64,000 bases of DNA from assembly GCA_027559495.1 (NCBI GenBank), contig JAMXSV010000008.1:2666001-2730000 (forward strand), in the 5' to 3' direction. Numbering within the stretch: position 1 is the first letter of the stretch; every line of letters begins with the position of its first letter. Positions 1 through 12,844 of this stretch are shown here, in pieces. A program made the translations under genes and the position numbers. The stretch is from Aurifilum marmelostoma. Its lineage: Eukaryota; Ascomycota; Sordariomycetes; Diaporthales; Cryphonectriaceae. A model generated the notes under the pieces. The model did not search any database, was not told where the DNA came from, and saw only the letters and a program-made list of their open reading frames with translations.

Positions 1-942
1 ATGGTACGTAGATAGAACCCCTCCCCCCCTCCTCATCTGAGTATGCCGAGTTGCCACCGTCATCGCTGATAAACACTCTCAACCACAGATGTGGGACCTC
101 ATCACCGTCTCGGACGGCACCACGCGTCAGCTCCAGTGGACATCTCGTGTAGAAGGTGACTCTACCATCACCAACTCCACCCGTAAGTCGCCAATGGGAG
201 CCAATACCCAAGTTTAAAAGATAAAGACACTGTGGCTGACAGAGACTCTTCCTCCAAGATGCCATGACCATGTCCCAGTACCTTGGCCGCGGCCAAGTCT
301 CCCGCGGCCGCACGACTATCAGCGCCGACCTAAGCATGGCCGTCACCACCGAGCCCTTCTTCCACGATGACGGCGACAAGGAAGCCGTCATCCAGGGCAT
401 CAAGAATCTCCAGGCCGCACTGGCTAACGTCGAAGGCCTGGTGTGGGTTAGGCCAATGCCGAACCAGGCCGCCGAGGACTACGTCGACTCCCTCCTCGTC
501 ACTGCCAACGGGCGGCGAGCCAACCATTGGATGGGTGAGTCTGCCCCTATCACACCTTCGGGCCTCCGGAACCCCCCGCGAGATCAAGACTTATTATGAT
601 GATAATGCGGATACTAACAATCTGTTTTTCTTTGGGCTTCAAGGCACCGCCAAGATAGGCTCCGACTCAGGCCTCGACAACGGCACAGCAGTGGTTGACC
701 TGAACACCAAGGTGTACGGGACAGACAACATCTTCATCGTCGACGCCTCCATCTTCCCCGGCCAGCTGACAGGCAACCCCTCCGCCACCATCGTCATTGC
801 CGCCGAGCACGCCGCCCAGAAGATTTTGGCCTTGGCGCCTACTAATAGCAGCGCAAGCAGCACTGTTGCTGCCAGGTCAGATGACGATGCTAAGGATCTG
901 GTTCGCCGTCGCTATGCTCAAGGCCACCGCCTCGATGCGTGA
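1..942 (+). CDS. cdh: Cellobiose dehydrogenase, C-terminal part of the flavin domain (5' end outside window)
   Basis: Extracellular GMC-family flavoenzyme that oxidises cellobiose and can pass electrons to lytic polysaccharide monooxygenases. Only the last part of the GMC domain is present. Proposed exons are 1-3 (edge, uncertain), 89-182, 259-534 and 644-942. Introns 4-88, 183-258 and 535-643 restore one frame; the second ends in an unusual CCAAG acceptor. Diagnostic pieces are MWDLITVSDGTTRQLQW, the run around SQYLGRG, the NHWMG segment holding the catalytic His, and DASIFPG...GNPSATIVIAAEHA, which holds the partner Asn. The protein ends soon after the GMC domain with a short Ser/Asp/Arg-rich tail and no fungal cellulose-binding module, so it is not a CBM1-bearing form. 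The haem domain, signal peptide and promoter lie outside the window. Family assignment is firm; the first exon boundary is not. Confidence 0.88.
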
Positions 943-1357
943 TCAGGGTAGTCGGACGCCCATGATGGTGACGATGTGAAGGCCTCCCATGCCTAGTCAT
1001 GTAGCTCATAGACAAATAAGATATACTTCTTGTAAACAGAGTTCACCTTGCCATGGGCCGTAATCAAGAGAAATGGCTGAATATATCGGTTCTTCAAGCT
1101 GGGACGATCGAGACTTTCTTGTGTGTATGTGTGTGTCTGTGCCATTAAACTGTGTTTCCTCATTGATCAAGTGAACCAAACTTGATCCCCTGGAACGCTA
1201 TGCGTTCATCTTCATATGGCACCGGATGTTCAAAGATGGCGCAGGCGTACTTTGCGAGGCTCAGTGTCGTATCATGTTCTACATTCTCACATAATTACCC
1301 GGGGCGCTACCAAGGCGCTTCCCTCAGGTTTCATCAGCCTATACACTGTCATGGCTC
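943..1357. other. Convergent intergenic region (CDH / Pol III subunit)
   Basis: Holds the 3' ends of two converging genes and a short TG-rich stretch near 1120-1140. I see no coding region or RNA gene. Confidence 0.6.
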
Positions 1358-4300
1358 CTAGGCTGCCGCAGCCACCGGCATCGACACATCCTTTCCGAGC
1401 CTCACTGCCCGCGCATCCCTCTTCTTCTTCACGCTCTTGCTCCAAGCATCCTCAAACAGTGTTGGTTTTTCCTCCAGATCGTGATCCATCAGGCCCATCC
1501 GCCTCACCACGTTGAAGGAACCCGTGCCGATGGTCATGGTTTGACCCATGATAATGCACTCGGACACGCCCTCGATGCGGTCTGTCTTCATGCCGGCGGC
1601 CGCCTCAAACAGGTGATCTGCCGTCTTCTCGAAGGAGGCGAGCTGGAGGACTGAGTCGCGCATCTTTTGCAGACCGAAGCGTGTAATGCCGAGTACGTCG
1701 CCCTTGTACGTCATCACGTCTGCGAGCAGCTGCATGTGTCGCGGGTCGATGCCCATGTCGCCCATGACCTCGCCGATCTCATTGGCAATAGTCGTCCGTG
1801 CTGCCTCAATGCCCAGGATATCCCGGGCCTCCATGACATTGTTGGTGCGTGTCTGAACGCCGATTACGCCCTCAGTCGTCATGCACTGGCGCAGGCCGTA
1901 TCCTTCGACGAGGACGGTGTGCTCGAGGTTCTCTGAGGTCTGGATGATGGCTCGGCTGGCCTCGGGGTATCCGCAGATGGCCACAGTTGGAAGCATACGG
2001 CGAAGATAGTTGACCCGCAGCAGAAGATCTGACGTACTCTCGATCATAGCAGCAGACTTGCCATTTCTCGCGAGTCGTTTCTGCTCGGCTATATCTTGCC
2101 AGGTGTTGCGGACGCAGATCTCGACATACGTTGGCCCAACATGGATGTCCTCTTGCGCAATCTTCATCTTCTTGTGCCTCAAGATGGCTTCTGCGATCTC
2201 GCTGGGACCAATGCCTAGATGCATGTCTTGCAGGGCTGCCATGTCGAGCTCTAGGATGAGCTGCCCACGATCAGCAAGCCACTCGTCTTCGATGTGCTTG
2301 ATGACATCGGACACGTATGTCTTCTCAATTCGCGCCTTGACGACCTTGGCGACCTCAATCTGTTTCTTGTTCTCCAAGGGACAGGTGATGACAGGAGTGC
2401 TGATCGTCTTCGAGGCATTGATAATTTCCTTGATACGAGGAACACCCTGCGTGATACTCATGCCGGCGACACCAGCAAAATGGAACGTCTTAAGAGTCAT
2501 CTGTGTGCCTGGCTCGCCAATGGACTGAGCACCTACGGCACCCACAGCATGGCCAGGCTCGACATGGGCTTGTTTGTATTTGTCCAAGCACAATTTGATG
2601 AACTTCATGAGTGTAGTCTGTGAGACTTTGGCAACCCGCTCAGTGCGAGCCAGGCTAGTCTTGTCCTCCAGCGTGGGATCAACGGCCATGCCGCTGCCGT
2701 CGTCTGGGTCCAAACCAGCCTCTCTCCGAGCGTCCGAGAGCTTCTTGGCCCGAGCCGTGACGTATGCATCAATTTCTCGTAAGAAGCGCCGAGCACTCTC
2801 GTGCTCATCGATGGAGAGATTACTGTCGTCGTCATAGTCCAGCTGCTTTCCGTCTGTCAAACGTTTCCTTTGGTATTTGGCCCGTTCGAGATCAAGCATG
2901 GACTGGCAGACCTGGATGATCTCGTGGGGGAGCAAGCTGCGTTCGGTATTGTCCCAGGTGAGGGTCTCAGCATGCGTCCAAGTTCGGTCGAAGTGCACAG
3001 GCTTTCCTGATGCCTCCATGTCTACTGGGTCGAGATTGTCGGCACCAAATTGGAACTGGACAATACCACCTGAGGACGTGCGGACCGTCTCGTCGTAGGT
3101 TGTCGACAGATCCTCTAACGATTTCATTAATCGTCTTGACATGTAGCCAGTCTCAGCTGTCTTGACTGCAGTGTCGACTAGACCTTCTCGTCCAGAAATG
3201 GCGTGGAAGATGAATTCTGAGGGCACCAGACCGGTGTAGAAACTGTTCCGCACGAAACCTTTGGAGGCTGGCTGACGGGCATTCTTGTGGAAGTGAGGCA
3301 AAGTCCGGTCCTGAAACCCATCTGCCACACGCTGGCCGCCGATAATTTGCTGTCCGACGCAGGCAACCATCTGTGCCACGTTGATAGCCGAGCCCTTGGA
3401 TCCGGATTTGGCCATAGTGAGAGGGGCGTTGTTGCGGCTCAGCGAGTTCACACACTTGTCTCCGGCGTCTGAACGAACCTTGCTGAGAATACCGGAGATC
3501 ATGTTCTCCAGGGTCTCCTCCATATTGCATCCTGGCGCCTTCTCCAGCTTACCGGCCTTGAATGTTGCAATAAGATCGTCAACTTTCTTGTAGGCGTCCT
3601 TGACCAGATCTTCCTTTTCTTCCGTCAGGTCATTGATCGGGAAAACATCGCCCACTCCGATCGAGAAGCCACAATTTGTCAACGCTCTTGCACAGAGCCT
3701 TGCCAAGCGGTTCATTGCCCCGGCTGCCGCCTCTGGACCGTAGTCACGGAGTATAATGTAGAAGATGGAATCCTTCTTGCCTGAGCCGACAGTCGACTTG
3801 TCCATGACACCGCACATGACTTCGGAGTTCCGGATGACTAGCCAGCCATCATTGGGGCACATATCGGGTGTCATGCCTGGACGGGCCTTGTAGTCTCTGC
3901 ACTTGGCATCCAGGTTGACCTTGACGGGAGACTGTTTGTTAGGCCGGATGAGGATGCTAAAAAGCTGCTTGCCGGTCCAGAGGGCTTTGGGTTTCAAGAT
4001 GGCTGGCGGCGGGAGATCCAAGTGTCCACTTCCCTCCAGCATCATCTCGCACGCGTAGGTGAAGGACTTCCGATCGAAAAATCTGTCCTTGCTGCTCAAG
4101 AGATACGCTGCTGTGATAAAATCTTGTGTAGCTGCAATGATGGGCTCACCGTTCTTGGGTGTCGCCAGGTTGTTCTTGACGCCCATCAACGTGATGGCCT
4201 CTGCTCGGGCCTCCTCGGTCTGAGGAATGTGCAGGTTCATTTCGTCTCCGTCGAAATCAGCATTGTACGGTGTGCAAACACATTCGTTGAGGCGGAAGGT

Positions 4301-5874
4301 CCGCCAAGGCCGAACCTTGACGTAGTGGCTCATGATACTGAGCTTATGCAGTGATGGCTGCCGGTTGAACAATGCAATATCACCGTCCACTAGATGTCGC
4401 TCGACAATGTCGCCAATTTCGAGATCCTCGGCGATCTTCTGCCTGTTGCCGAACTTCAAATTCACCTTATAGCCGCCATCCTTCTTGACGATCCCGTTCG
4501 CTCCCGGCCATACCTTTGTGCCGTTTCGGATCGCTGTTCTCATGGCCTCAATGTTGGTCGAATTGACACGTTCAGGGTAGGTCATGTTCTTCGCCACCAG
4601 CTGAGGGACTGCAACCTGGTCGATGCCTAGGTTGGGATCCGGAGAAATGACAGTCCGCCCTGAGAAATCGACTCGCTTTCCAGACAGATTCCCACGGAAT
4701 CGGCCCTGCTTCCCCTTCAACCGCTGACAAAAGCCTCTGACGGTCTTTCCGTAGCCAGGTTGCGACAGTCCCGGGACATCGCTGTTCACGTACATGGCGA
4801 TTTGGAGCTGCAGAAATTCCCATTGCTCCATGATGGAGGAAATCGGTTGGCCTTTGTCCAGCGCTGCCCGGATGAGACCGCTCAGCCATACAATCTCTGC
4901 CAACTTGGCCGTGAGGTCGTCCTCTGTGCTGGAGCTGTCTTGCTGGACAGACGGCCGGATACAAATAGGTGGGGCCGGAATGAACTGCCATATGAACATC
5001 TCCGGGCGTCCCTCGGTAGGGTCGATGCCAAGCAGCTCGCAGTCCGTCGGGCTGATCAGCTTGAAGAGATTGAGCACCCTCAAAGGATTCAAGTCTTCCA
5101 TAGCCTTCTTGACATGCTTGTCCAGGTCGGCATTGGTCTTCTTGGCCTCCCTGAAGGAGGCGTCATAGAGGAGCTTGCTCTCGGGAGCCACCTTCTTCGC
5201 TGCAGTCGACTTGTTGAAGGTAGAAAACTTGTCGTGAGCCAGCTTGATCACACCCAGCTTACGGATCTGGCCGTTGATGGCACTGCAGTATGGGCATTCC
5301 TTGCACTTCCTGCACTGCTCGTTGATCTTCTTGCAAATCATCGTCCGTCGGAGGTTGTCGATGCCCGGCCGCCTGAGCTCCTTCAGAAAATCCCGTCGTT
5401 CCTGTTCGGTCAGGAGAACTTTGCCGCAATCCTTGCAGATATTCTGCAGTATCGTCATCGTGAAGCGTAGGTAGCCGATGTGAAAAGCCGGCAGGGAGAG
5501 CCTGACATGACCGAAATGGCCAATACAATTCTGGAGGGGGAGGTTGCAGGTGGCGCATTTTCCGGTCTTGCTCGAGATTCCGAGGCGGGGATCGAGAGCT
5601 CCGTGAGGGAGAGGAGCTCGGCTGTTGTTGGGGTCGTCGATATTGTAGAGATTTCGCTGGGCGACTTCCAATACACCTTGGCTGACAACATCCTGTATGG
5701 ATCTGTGGACACCCCAGAGTCAGTCGTCGCGGGATCGCGAAGGGGACGCTGCAGAAGGTGACAGGCTTACTGGATGCCAAACTTCATCTCCTTGAAGCGT
5801 TTAGGAAGATGGTCGACGACCTGCTCCTTGATGGCAGCGGGCCGTACATGGCCTTGCGCTACGGCGGCTGCCAT
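1358..5874 (-). CDS. RPC1: DNA-directed RNA polymerase III largest subunit (Rpc1/C160)
   Basis: Catalytic largest subunit of nuclear Pol III, which makes tRNA, 5S rRNA and U6. Exon 1 is 5874-5771 and exon 2 is 5702-1358; the 68-base intron has GTAAGC and CACAG ends. The joined product is 1482 aa. The start was chosen because the ATG at 5874 gives a 35-residue leader ending KEMKFGIQSIQDVV, which joins in phase. Visible landmarks are the N-terminal zinc clamp (C84, C87, C94, H97), the catalytic NADFDGDEMNLH loop near residue 515 that binds Mg, and the trigger-loop/bridge region around GEPGTQMTLKTFHFAG near 1100. There are no C-terminal heptad repeats, which separates it from Pol II. The text CNLPLQNCIGHFGH and the ELRRPG(I/V)DNLRR segment are Pol III-type. 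It diverges from the DDHD phospholipase across 1.2 kb. Nothing is missing. Confidence 0.96.
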
Positions 5875-7084
5875 CTTGTACGCTTCGTGCGACTCCTTGT
5901 TGTCACCGTTGATAAATGCAGCTGGTTGTGGACTTTTTCATTGTCATGAAGAGAGCATCGCCTTTTGCTGTGGGCGACCTGTGCAGGGTGTGTGCGTAAT
6001 GAGTCGCCGAAATTCGTGGTGTTTATCTTCTGATGAGTCTTTCTCCGAAAATCGTTTCTGGCGTGTGGTACAGTCGCATACAGTAGTCGGTTCAGTCGAA
6101 GTTTGGAATAAAAAAAAACCTGGGTAGTACCCCACCTCGCCTGCTCGCCTGCAAGGCTAGGGCGGGGCATGCCTAGGACCTGCAGGGCAGGGAGATGGTA
6201 GATTCGGAGCAACCCCGTGAGTGCGGAGAAAACATTACAGTCCCTGAATTACTTGGTGATTATCAGGTACAACACGTTCATTGCAAGAGATGGAATATAC
6301 TGCCCCCTCCCTTCTCTATATGATTTTGCGTGAATACAGCTGAGATCTGGATGATCAATAAGTTGACTGCAAGAATTTCAGGTCCAGCAAATGAAAGACG
6401 GAGACCTCTTCAATACCGTCTTCGTATTGCCAGTGGTCGTAAAATTCTATGACAGGCACTGCTATGTACATTCCAGCGCGTTCAGTGGACACAGTTACTT
6501 GCAGACGAATTATTCAGGGATCAGACTGTACCGAGATGGGGGCCCCAGCAAGTGATCGACTGGGCGGCGTGGACGGGTAGGCGGCGAGGACGCATAGCGT
6601 CATTGTTTGTTTCTACCGAGCTGGCCCCCCCCCCCCTGCTCCACAGGCACCTTCACAGTGAGAACTGGGTCACATGTAATGGCCTCTCCTCCATGCCCAA
6701 AACATGGCCGTCTGACAACACATTCTATTTATGCACCAACCCGCACAGCATGACCTGCTCTGGATCCTCATTAAGCTGACTCGTTAAATAAGTCCCTTCT
6801 GCACAATTATTTCCATGTCCTCCTCTTCTTTTCAACCGTCTGCTGGAAGCCTGTCCGCAGAGCTGCATCGGACCAAGTGTGCCTCGCGCGCCCCGAGACT
6901 TGACTGTTACTATCCTCACCTCGACGTGGCCTGACCTTGTATTCTTTCGAACTCGGTACCCACGAAGGACAGACTTGTTCCCACCTTGAGACGGGTGGGG
7001 AGGAGGCAGGCGAAGCGCGTCTCAACCAGGAGCTGGTCCTCTCTGGGAGCTTCCCATGCATGGCATCACAGCCGCTGCAGAATC
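5875..7084. other. Divergent promoter region between RPC1 and the DDHD gene
   Basis: 1.2 kb shared upstream region. It contains a C12 run (6625-6636) and, near the RPC1 side, a GGCGATGC-like string on the minus strand that weakly resembles a PAC box. No open reading frame looks genuine. Confidence 0.5.
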
Positions 7085-10000
7085 ATGGCCTCAACATCTG
7101 CCGAAAAGAAGGCCGAGAAGTCCACTTGGGCTTCCGCCGTTGACTCCATCAACCCTTGGGCTGGTAGCCGGAGCACTACCCCAGTTCCCAAGGAGCCAGT
7201 GCCGCCGGCGCCACCGAAGCCGGGCAGCACTGCCGGAGCCGATCACAGCATTAACCTCATATACGGCTTGAGCGCCAAGAGGTATCCGCCGGATTGCCCG
7301 CCCTTGAAGGTCAAGTGGTTCCACGCTGTAGATGTGAGTGCATTCCGAGGGATATGGTTGCTCTTTTCATGTTAGCTAGCAATGGTTCCTTGCTGACGGG
7401 TCGAAATTGTCGCCAGGTGCCGAAACGAAAGCCACAGCTCATTAAGGGCAAGAAGAAATCAGAAGACTCGACACCAGCCGCACCTCCCAAGAAGTGGGTG
7501 TCTTTCTTGCCGCACGATTCTAGATCCATCGAGAACGCATACCAGAGCATCCTAGAGGGGAGGGAGAGGAAGAGGCAGGAGAGGACGTCGACAAGAAGGG
7601 ACTCCGACAGTAGCGACGACGAGACAGGAACCAAGGTGGCTGTAAACGAGGATTTCCTGTTCGACGTGGACATCAAGAAGCGCGAGCTGGCACCCGTCTA
7701 CTGGCTGGGCCCCATATACGACGTGCGACGGGGAAGTTGGTTTTACCAGGAAGGATCGAGTCTGCGTCCGTGTGAGGAAAATTTGGCTGCGCAACTCGAG
7801 GAGGGCTACCTAAAATGCAGGCCCTGGCTCTACGCTGGTGAGTTGGACCATCGGCCATCAAAACGACGAAAGATTAACAACTGGGTAGCCTCGAGGCTCC
7901 GCAGCGAATCCAAATCAAAGGGAGATGTGACTCCGAAGGCGTCTGTAGAGAACCTCAAGGCGCAGGCAGCGGCACAGCCTCAGAGCTCGGCAAAGCCCGC
8001 CGGACCGCCCCCTACGCCACAGACGCACAGGCTTTTCGGCGCATGGATGAACTCAGTAGCAACCTACCAGGATTCGACCACCGCTTGGCTGAACTCTGAC
8101 GGTGTGTTATCGTGGGTAACCTCAACCGTGTATGAGCGCTTTGCTGGCGGCGGGTACATGAGCGGCATCAAGGTTGTTCGCGGCTACACCGAACCGGGTA
8201 AGAAGGGTAGCAAAGACCCCAAAGATGACAAAGAGCCTTCAAGTCCAACAGAGCAGCAAGCCGACTTATCGGAGGGAAAGTCTCGCAAGCGAAAGTCCGC
8301 TCCGCCACAGACCAGATCCGATTCGATTGATGCAGCTTCGGCGACAGACCAGGAGACAGCGGTCTTTGAAAGCCGGGGTGATAGCCTCCAGCGTCACATA
8401 TCCTCGCTGATCGAGAATGACAACGACGTCGAGAAGGAGCAAGAAGCTGTTCGAAGAAGGGAAGAGCAAGAGATCCAGGACGACTATAATGCGCCTGCTG
8501 GCGAGACTCAGGGGCGGGAGATAGAGCACCTTGTTCTCGTTACCCATGGCATTGGTCAGCTATTGGGTTTGAGGTTAGAAAGTCCCCAACACATCATCAA
8601 CGATTGGCTCAGATACTAATGTGGTTCACTGCAGGATGGAGAGTGTCAACTTTGTCCACGACGTGAATACCCTACGAAAGAGTCAGTAGTCCTTGTGCCT
8701 CCTACGGATTCATTCCCTTTCTGCGCAGTGTGACAAGATCCTGGAATAAGGCCGTCCCTGGAATAAGGCCGTCCATTGTCCGTAATAGCATGCTGACACG
8801 TAGCAGCGATCAAATCCGTTTACTCCACCTCTGAAGATCTAAGAGCCCTCAACGCAGAGATTGGAGGAGGCCCAGGCAACTCTCGTGTCCAAGTGCTGCC
8901 CGTGTGCTGGCGGCACCTCCTAGACTTCCCCAAGAGGCGGGAGGAAAAGAAGCCCGAGCAGGACCTTGGCCTTGCAACCAAGGAGGAAGACGAATGTGAG
9001 TCTTCATGATCCGGAGTGATGGATCCACTCCCTCTTTCCTGCCAGCTCATGTTTGGTCCATACTCGTTCTCAGTCGGCTGACGAATTCTCAGATCCCTCG
9101 CTTGAAGACCTCGCCATTGAAGGTGCGGGATTCGCGCGGTCCCTCATCTCGGATCTTGCGCTAGATGTTTTACTGTATCAAAGCGCATACCGTGAGCAGA
9201 TCTCTGAGATTGTCTTCAAGGAGGCCAACAAGATCTACAAGCTGTTCATAGAACGGAACCCAGGCTTTAACGGCAAAGTTCACCTTCTTGGACATAGCTT
9301 GGGATCGGCCATCTTCTTTGACATCCTCTGTCGCCAGAAGGAGAGACAGAAAGAGGCAGAGGCACCAAGAAATCCGCTCCGCATCTGGCCGGCCGAGCCA
9401 CCGCGACCAGAAGCCAAGGATCCTCGGGACCTTACATTTGATTTCGAGGTCGATGACTTCTACTGCCTCGGGTCTCCCATCGGATTGTTCCAGATGCTCA
9501 AAGGCCGGTGAGTACAACCTCTGTGATGCTCGTTGTCCAATGCGGTGACTGACACTCGGAGGTGCAGAACTGTCAGTGCGCGCCATCTCACGGATGGACG
9601 ACCGGCGGATAGTCCCTTTGATCCGGACTTCATGGACGATCCATATTTTCAGGCGCCTCTGACAGTGGACAACCAGCGCGTGTCTCCCATCACTGGGCTA
9701 CCTTATTCGATCTCCTCGCCAAAAGTCTTGCAGATGTTTAATGTTTTCTACCCATCTGATCCGATCGCCTACCGAATCGAGCCACTCATCTCTCCAGCCA
9801 TGTCTGCCCTCAAGCCTCAAAATCTCCCTTACACTAAGAAGGGTATATTCTCTGTCTCCCCGCAAGGCATCTCAGGCATTGGTGTCAAAGTCGGTCAGAG
9901 CATGAGCGGATTATGGTCTTCATTTAGCGCCGGCCTAGCCAACAATCTGCTCAACCGCAGTCTCGGTCTGACATCAGAGGATGTCGCAAAGATAAATGCT

Positions 10001-10588
10001 TCTCAGCAGCAGCAACAGCACGCGCCATCTCCCGGTGCTGGGACGAATGTATCTGCCGGGGTGGTCTCGCATTCCAACTCCGCGACCAGCCTGTCGCAAA
10101 AAGCAGCGGATCGCAAGAAGCAGCTGGCCGAGGAGTCTTTCAGAGATGCGGACGGTGGTCGCAAGAGCATCAGCGGAAACGACTTTACACTGTTGGACGA
10201 CGACCTTGAAACTCTATACAGTCGTTTTCAGAAGGGGAGGTCTAATTCTAACAAGGACATGAAGTTCGATGACGCCGAATCACGCGAGAGATGGGCTCAG
10301 GAGGAGAACCAGGCTGCACGGCTCAGAAGGGAGGAGATGAAAGTTCGGGCCCTGAACAGGAATGGCAGGGTGGATTACAGCATTCAAGAGTAAGTGACTT
10401 ATTTCCTGACCCTTCATTATGATCATGATTGCAGTAGTAGTTGACACTCAATATCCAGGGGTGCTCTCGATTTCAACCCATTGAGCACAATTGCTTCGCA
10501 TCTGCAGTATTGGGGCGACGAAGATGTCGCCCATTTCATTATGTCTCAACTCTTATCACGGAAAAGGAGCGATGGCGCAGGTAGATAG
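7085..10588 (+). CDS. DDHD-domain phospholipase (PA-preferring phospholipase A1 family)
   Basis: Intracellular lipase-like protein related to yeast Ddl1 (YOR022c) and mammalian DDHD1/2, acting on phosphatidic acid and related lipids. Seven exons: 7085-7333, 7417-8573, 8635-8681, 8807-8995, 9093-9507, 9568-10389 and 10459-10588. Together they are 3009 bases, encoding 1002 aa, with phases consistent at all six junctions. The ATG at 7085 is the first in frame. The N-terminal half has the aromatic segment KWVSFLPHDSRSIENAY. Residues near 480 read LVTHGIGQ, followed by MESVNFVHDVNTLRK. The nucleophile motif GHSLGSA lies near residue 615, and the DDHD metal-binding region runs from VDDFYCLGSPIGLF (about 668) to YPSDPIAYRIEPL. 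The C-terminus includes a Gln-rich and Lys/Arg/Glu-rich linker. Intron 3 carries a perfect 17-base tandem duplication. Family identity is firm; substrate is inferred. Confidence 0.93.
8740..8773. repeat. Perfect 17-base tandem duplication inside DDHD intron 3
   Basis: CCTGGAATAAGGCCGTC occurs twice head to tail between the donor at 8682 and the branch point just before the acceptor at 8806. It explains part of the unusual 125-base length of this intron. Confidence 0.95.
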
Positions 10589-11006
10589 ATGGAGGCGCTG
10601 GTCACATACGGCGCATATTTCTTACACATGGTTCTTAGAAGCTCCCTGACAATTGGCGTCTCGAGGTTACTGGCTGCGCGGAAATGAACGGTGTTTCGGT
10701 TATAGGGCAGTTATCTATCAGCAGCTTGGCAGCTTGCAACTTATCTCTTGTATATGCATGCAATCTTCGATTCACCAGGAAAGCTGGAATCGCAGGCCTC
10801 CTCTCCATCTGCAAGCCTTGTTCTAGTCTTATGAGATGAACAACCTGCTGTGAGACCAGACTGTGATGGTGATACTAATATTATGGTATGGGTCCTTTGA
10901 AGGTAGTAGCGGTAGGAATATTCCGTTTGATGGCTTGCCCGTCCTTTTCTGTTCTTCCCCGCCTTTTTTCTTTACTGTCAATCTGCCATGGCCACATTCT
11001 CCCCCC
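10589..11006. other. Convergent intergenic region
   Basis: 3' flanks of the DDHD phospholipase and the RING-like gene. I see no gene, repeat or structured RNA. Confidence 0.6.
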
Positions 11007-11807
11007 TCAAGGTCTCAATACACCCGCGTCGACTAGACGATCCCACAACGGTGCCATGGCCCTCGCATAGTCCTCGGCACTCCGCCCATGCTCATCCCTC
11101 ATGGCCGTGATATCCTCGCCGCTGCCGCTGGCCGGCATCCTGTCCACACCCATACTGCGTGCCGCGGCCAATGCCTCATCGGGAAACGCCTGGTCGGGCA
11201 GCCTTGGCGACCCGAGGTACAGCAGCAGCCAGACGGCCTCCTCCTGTGACTTCTCGAGAGCGATCTGCAGGGCGCTGCGGTTCGCCTGCAGGGCGTCGCG
11301 GTACAGCACGATGGCCTTGACGTTGTCGCCCTCGGATGCAGCGTCCTTGAGGAGGTCAACGGCGCCGAGGACGTCGCCCTCGCTGCACATGGTGAGGAAA
11401 GCACGAGAGCGGCGCTCGCCTGGGTGAGTTGCGAGGTAGGCCTCCTCGGAGAGCACGGGGAGGATATCGTAATTTTCCTCGACGCCGCCGTCGGAGGTGT
11501 ACCGGCAGAGAATGGCGGCGGGGCTCTGCGAGGTGTGGAAGACGGGGTTGGTGACGGAGGGGCCTGGGGTGTTAGAGACCAGGTGGGCGCCGCAGGATGG
11601 GCAGGTGAGGTGTAGAGCTGTGTGCTGGGACTCGTCTAGGGCGCACTGCCAGTGGAAGTGACAGCCACATGGGAACTCGAGGTCGTCCGGCACAGTGTTG
11701 GCGGTCGAGGAAGAGGGGCCGGGCTGACCACTCTCGTCATCATCGTCGGAGTCCTCGATGGGTACGAGGAGGGGCTCCTTGCATATTTTGCAGTCTGGCT
11801 CTGACAT
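11007..11807 (-). CDS. RING-finger-like protein with C-terminal helical repeats
   Basis: Intronless 266-aa ORF. The N-terminus carries a cross-brace zinc pattern: C6, C9, then after an acidic Asp/Glu/Ser linker C47, C49, H52, C55, and C69, C72. The second pair has Cys (C49) where a classic RING C3HC4 has His, so it is a variant. RING folds usually recruit ubiquitin E2 enzymes, so an E3 ligase role is possible but not shown. Residues about 140-260 (MCSEGDVLGAVDLLKDAASEG; ALQIALEKSQEEAVWLLLYLG; DEHGRSAEDYARAM) look like degenerate ankyrin repeats. No transmembrane segment or signal peptide. The start is the first ATG, with acidic low-complexity immediately behind the first zinc pair. Specific function unknown. 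Confidence 0.75.
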   Translation of the reverse strand: MSEPDCKICKEPLLVPIEDSDDDDESGQPGPSSSTANTVPDDLEFPCGCHFHWQCALDESQHTALHLTCPSCGAHLVSNTPGPSVTNPVFHTSQSPAAILCRYTSDGGVEENYDILPVLSEEAYLATHPGERRSRAFLTMCSEGDVLGAVDLLKDAASEGDNVKAIVLYRDALQANRSALQIALEKSQEEAVWLLLYLGSPRLPDQAFPDEALAAARSMGVDRMPASGSGEDITAMRDEHGRSAEDYARAMAPLWDRLVDAGVLRP

Positions 11808-12844
11808 TGCGGATTATTTATCCCGTGCCCGGGCTAGCCCTAGTTGAGTGGTTAAATAAAGAGTGAATTGAGGGACCAAGACGCTGCAGGAATCAAGTAT
11901 TGGAGAATGTTTTCCCAATCCTACATATGCCCAGCCGAAGGCGAGAGGCATTCGGGGTCAGAGGAATGCAGACTGGGAAACAAGTTTTTCGCTCTCCGCC
12001 GTCCGAGTGAATCCAGTCATTAAGGTGGAGAATGACAATGCTAGATGCAAAGAAGACGGCGAGCCCGTGGCTGGGACAGGTTTCTGATATGTGAGACAAC
12101 GTAAAGAGGAAGAAAGTGATGGTGATGATCTTACTGTAGTAATAGTGATGTTGAGTGAATGATTTCAGAAAAAAAAAAAAAAGGCGTCAGGACTTGCTCA
12201 ACAAGAGACTGACAGAGGATGATTTGCTACTGTACTTCCTGTAGACCTCGGAGCATGAACTACAACAATGTCTCAATGCCGTCCGTTTTCTCGAGGGTGG
12301 CAACTTGATCGTTGACTGCGGCGTGTTGGTGGTGGAGGAGGGGACATGAGGAAAAGTTTTAGTGGGGCCAAGCCCGCGTCCACTACAACTGTAGTGATTA
12401 CCATAGTGGCGGGACGGGAAGAGGGAAGAAGGTACACCGATATGCATGGCGATCGTGTGTTGTTCGATGTATCTGTGTCTGCCTATTCCTGGCATGTTCT
12501 TGGCGGCTTGCGACTGACGACGCCTGCTGTGGCTTTGACCCAGGCAGTCGCTGAAAGGCCTGGGGAGCGGGACGTGTGTTTGGGCTTGGCGCCCAGTGAC
12601 ACCCCCCGGCAGCCCCTGCAGCCCAAGCAGTGGAGACCTGGACTCACCCCGCGATGACATAGTCAGGCTATGAAGCTCGCTCTCGCTACATCTCGGTTTC
12701 ACTGCCCAACATTCATTTTCGACACCAATCCTGCGAACAGAAACGACACGCAGCCTTCTTCCTTTCTTTATCCAACAACTCGCACTACGTCTTTCCGAAA
12801 TTGAAAGCCACTGAACATCCCCGGGCAGCCAAAACAGAGCAACT
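11808..12844. other. Divergent promoter region (RING-like / fimbrin)
   Basis: 1 kb upstream of both genes. Contains a short poly-A (about 12170-12181) and pyrimidine-rich sequence toward the fimbrin start. ORFs here lack family features and are probably chance. Confidence 0.5.
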
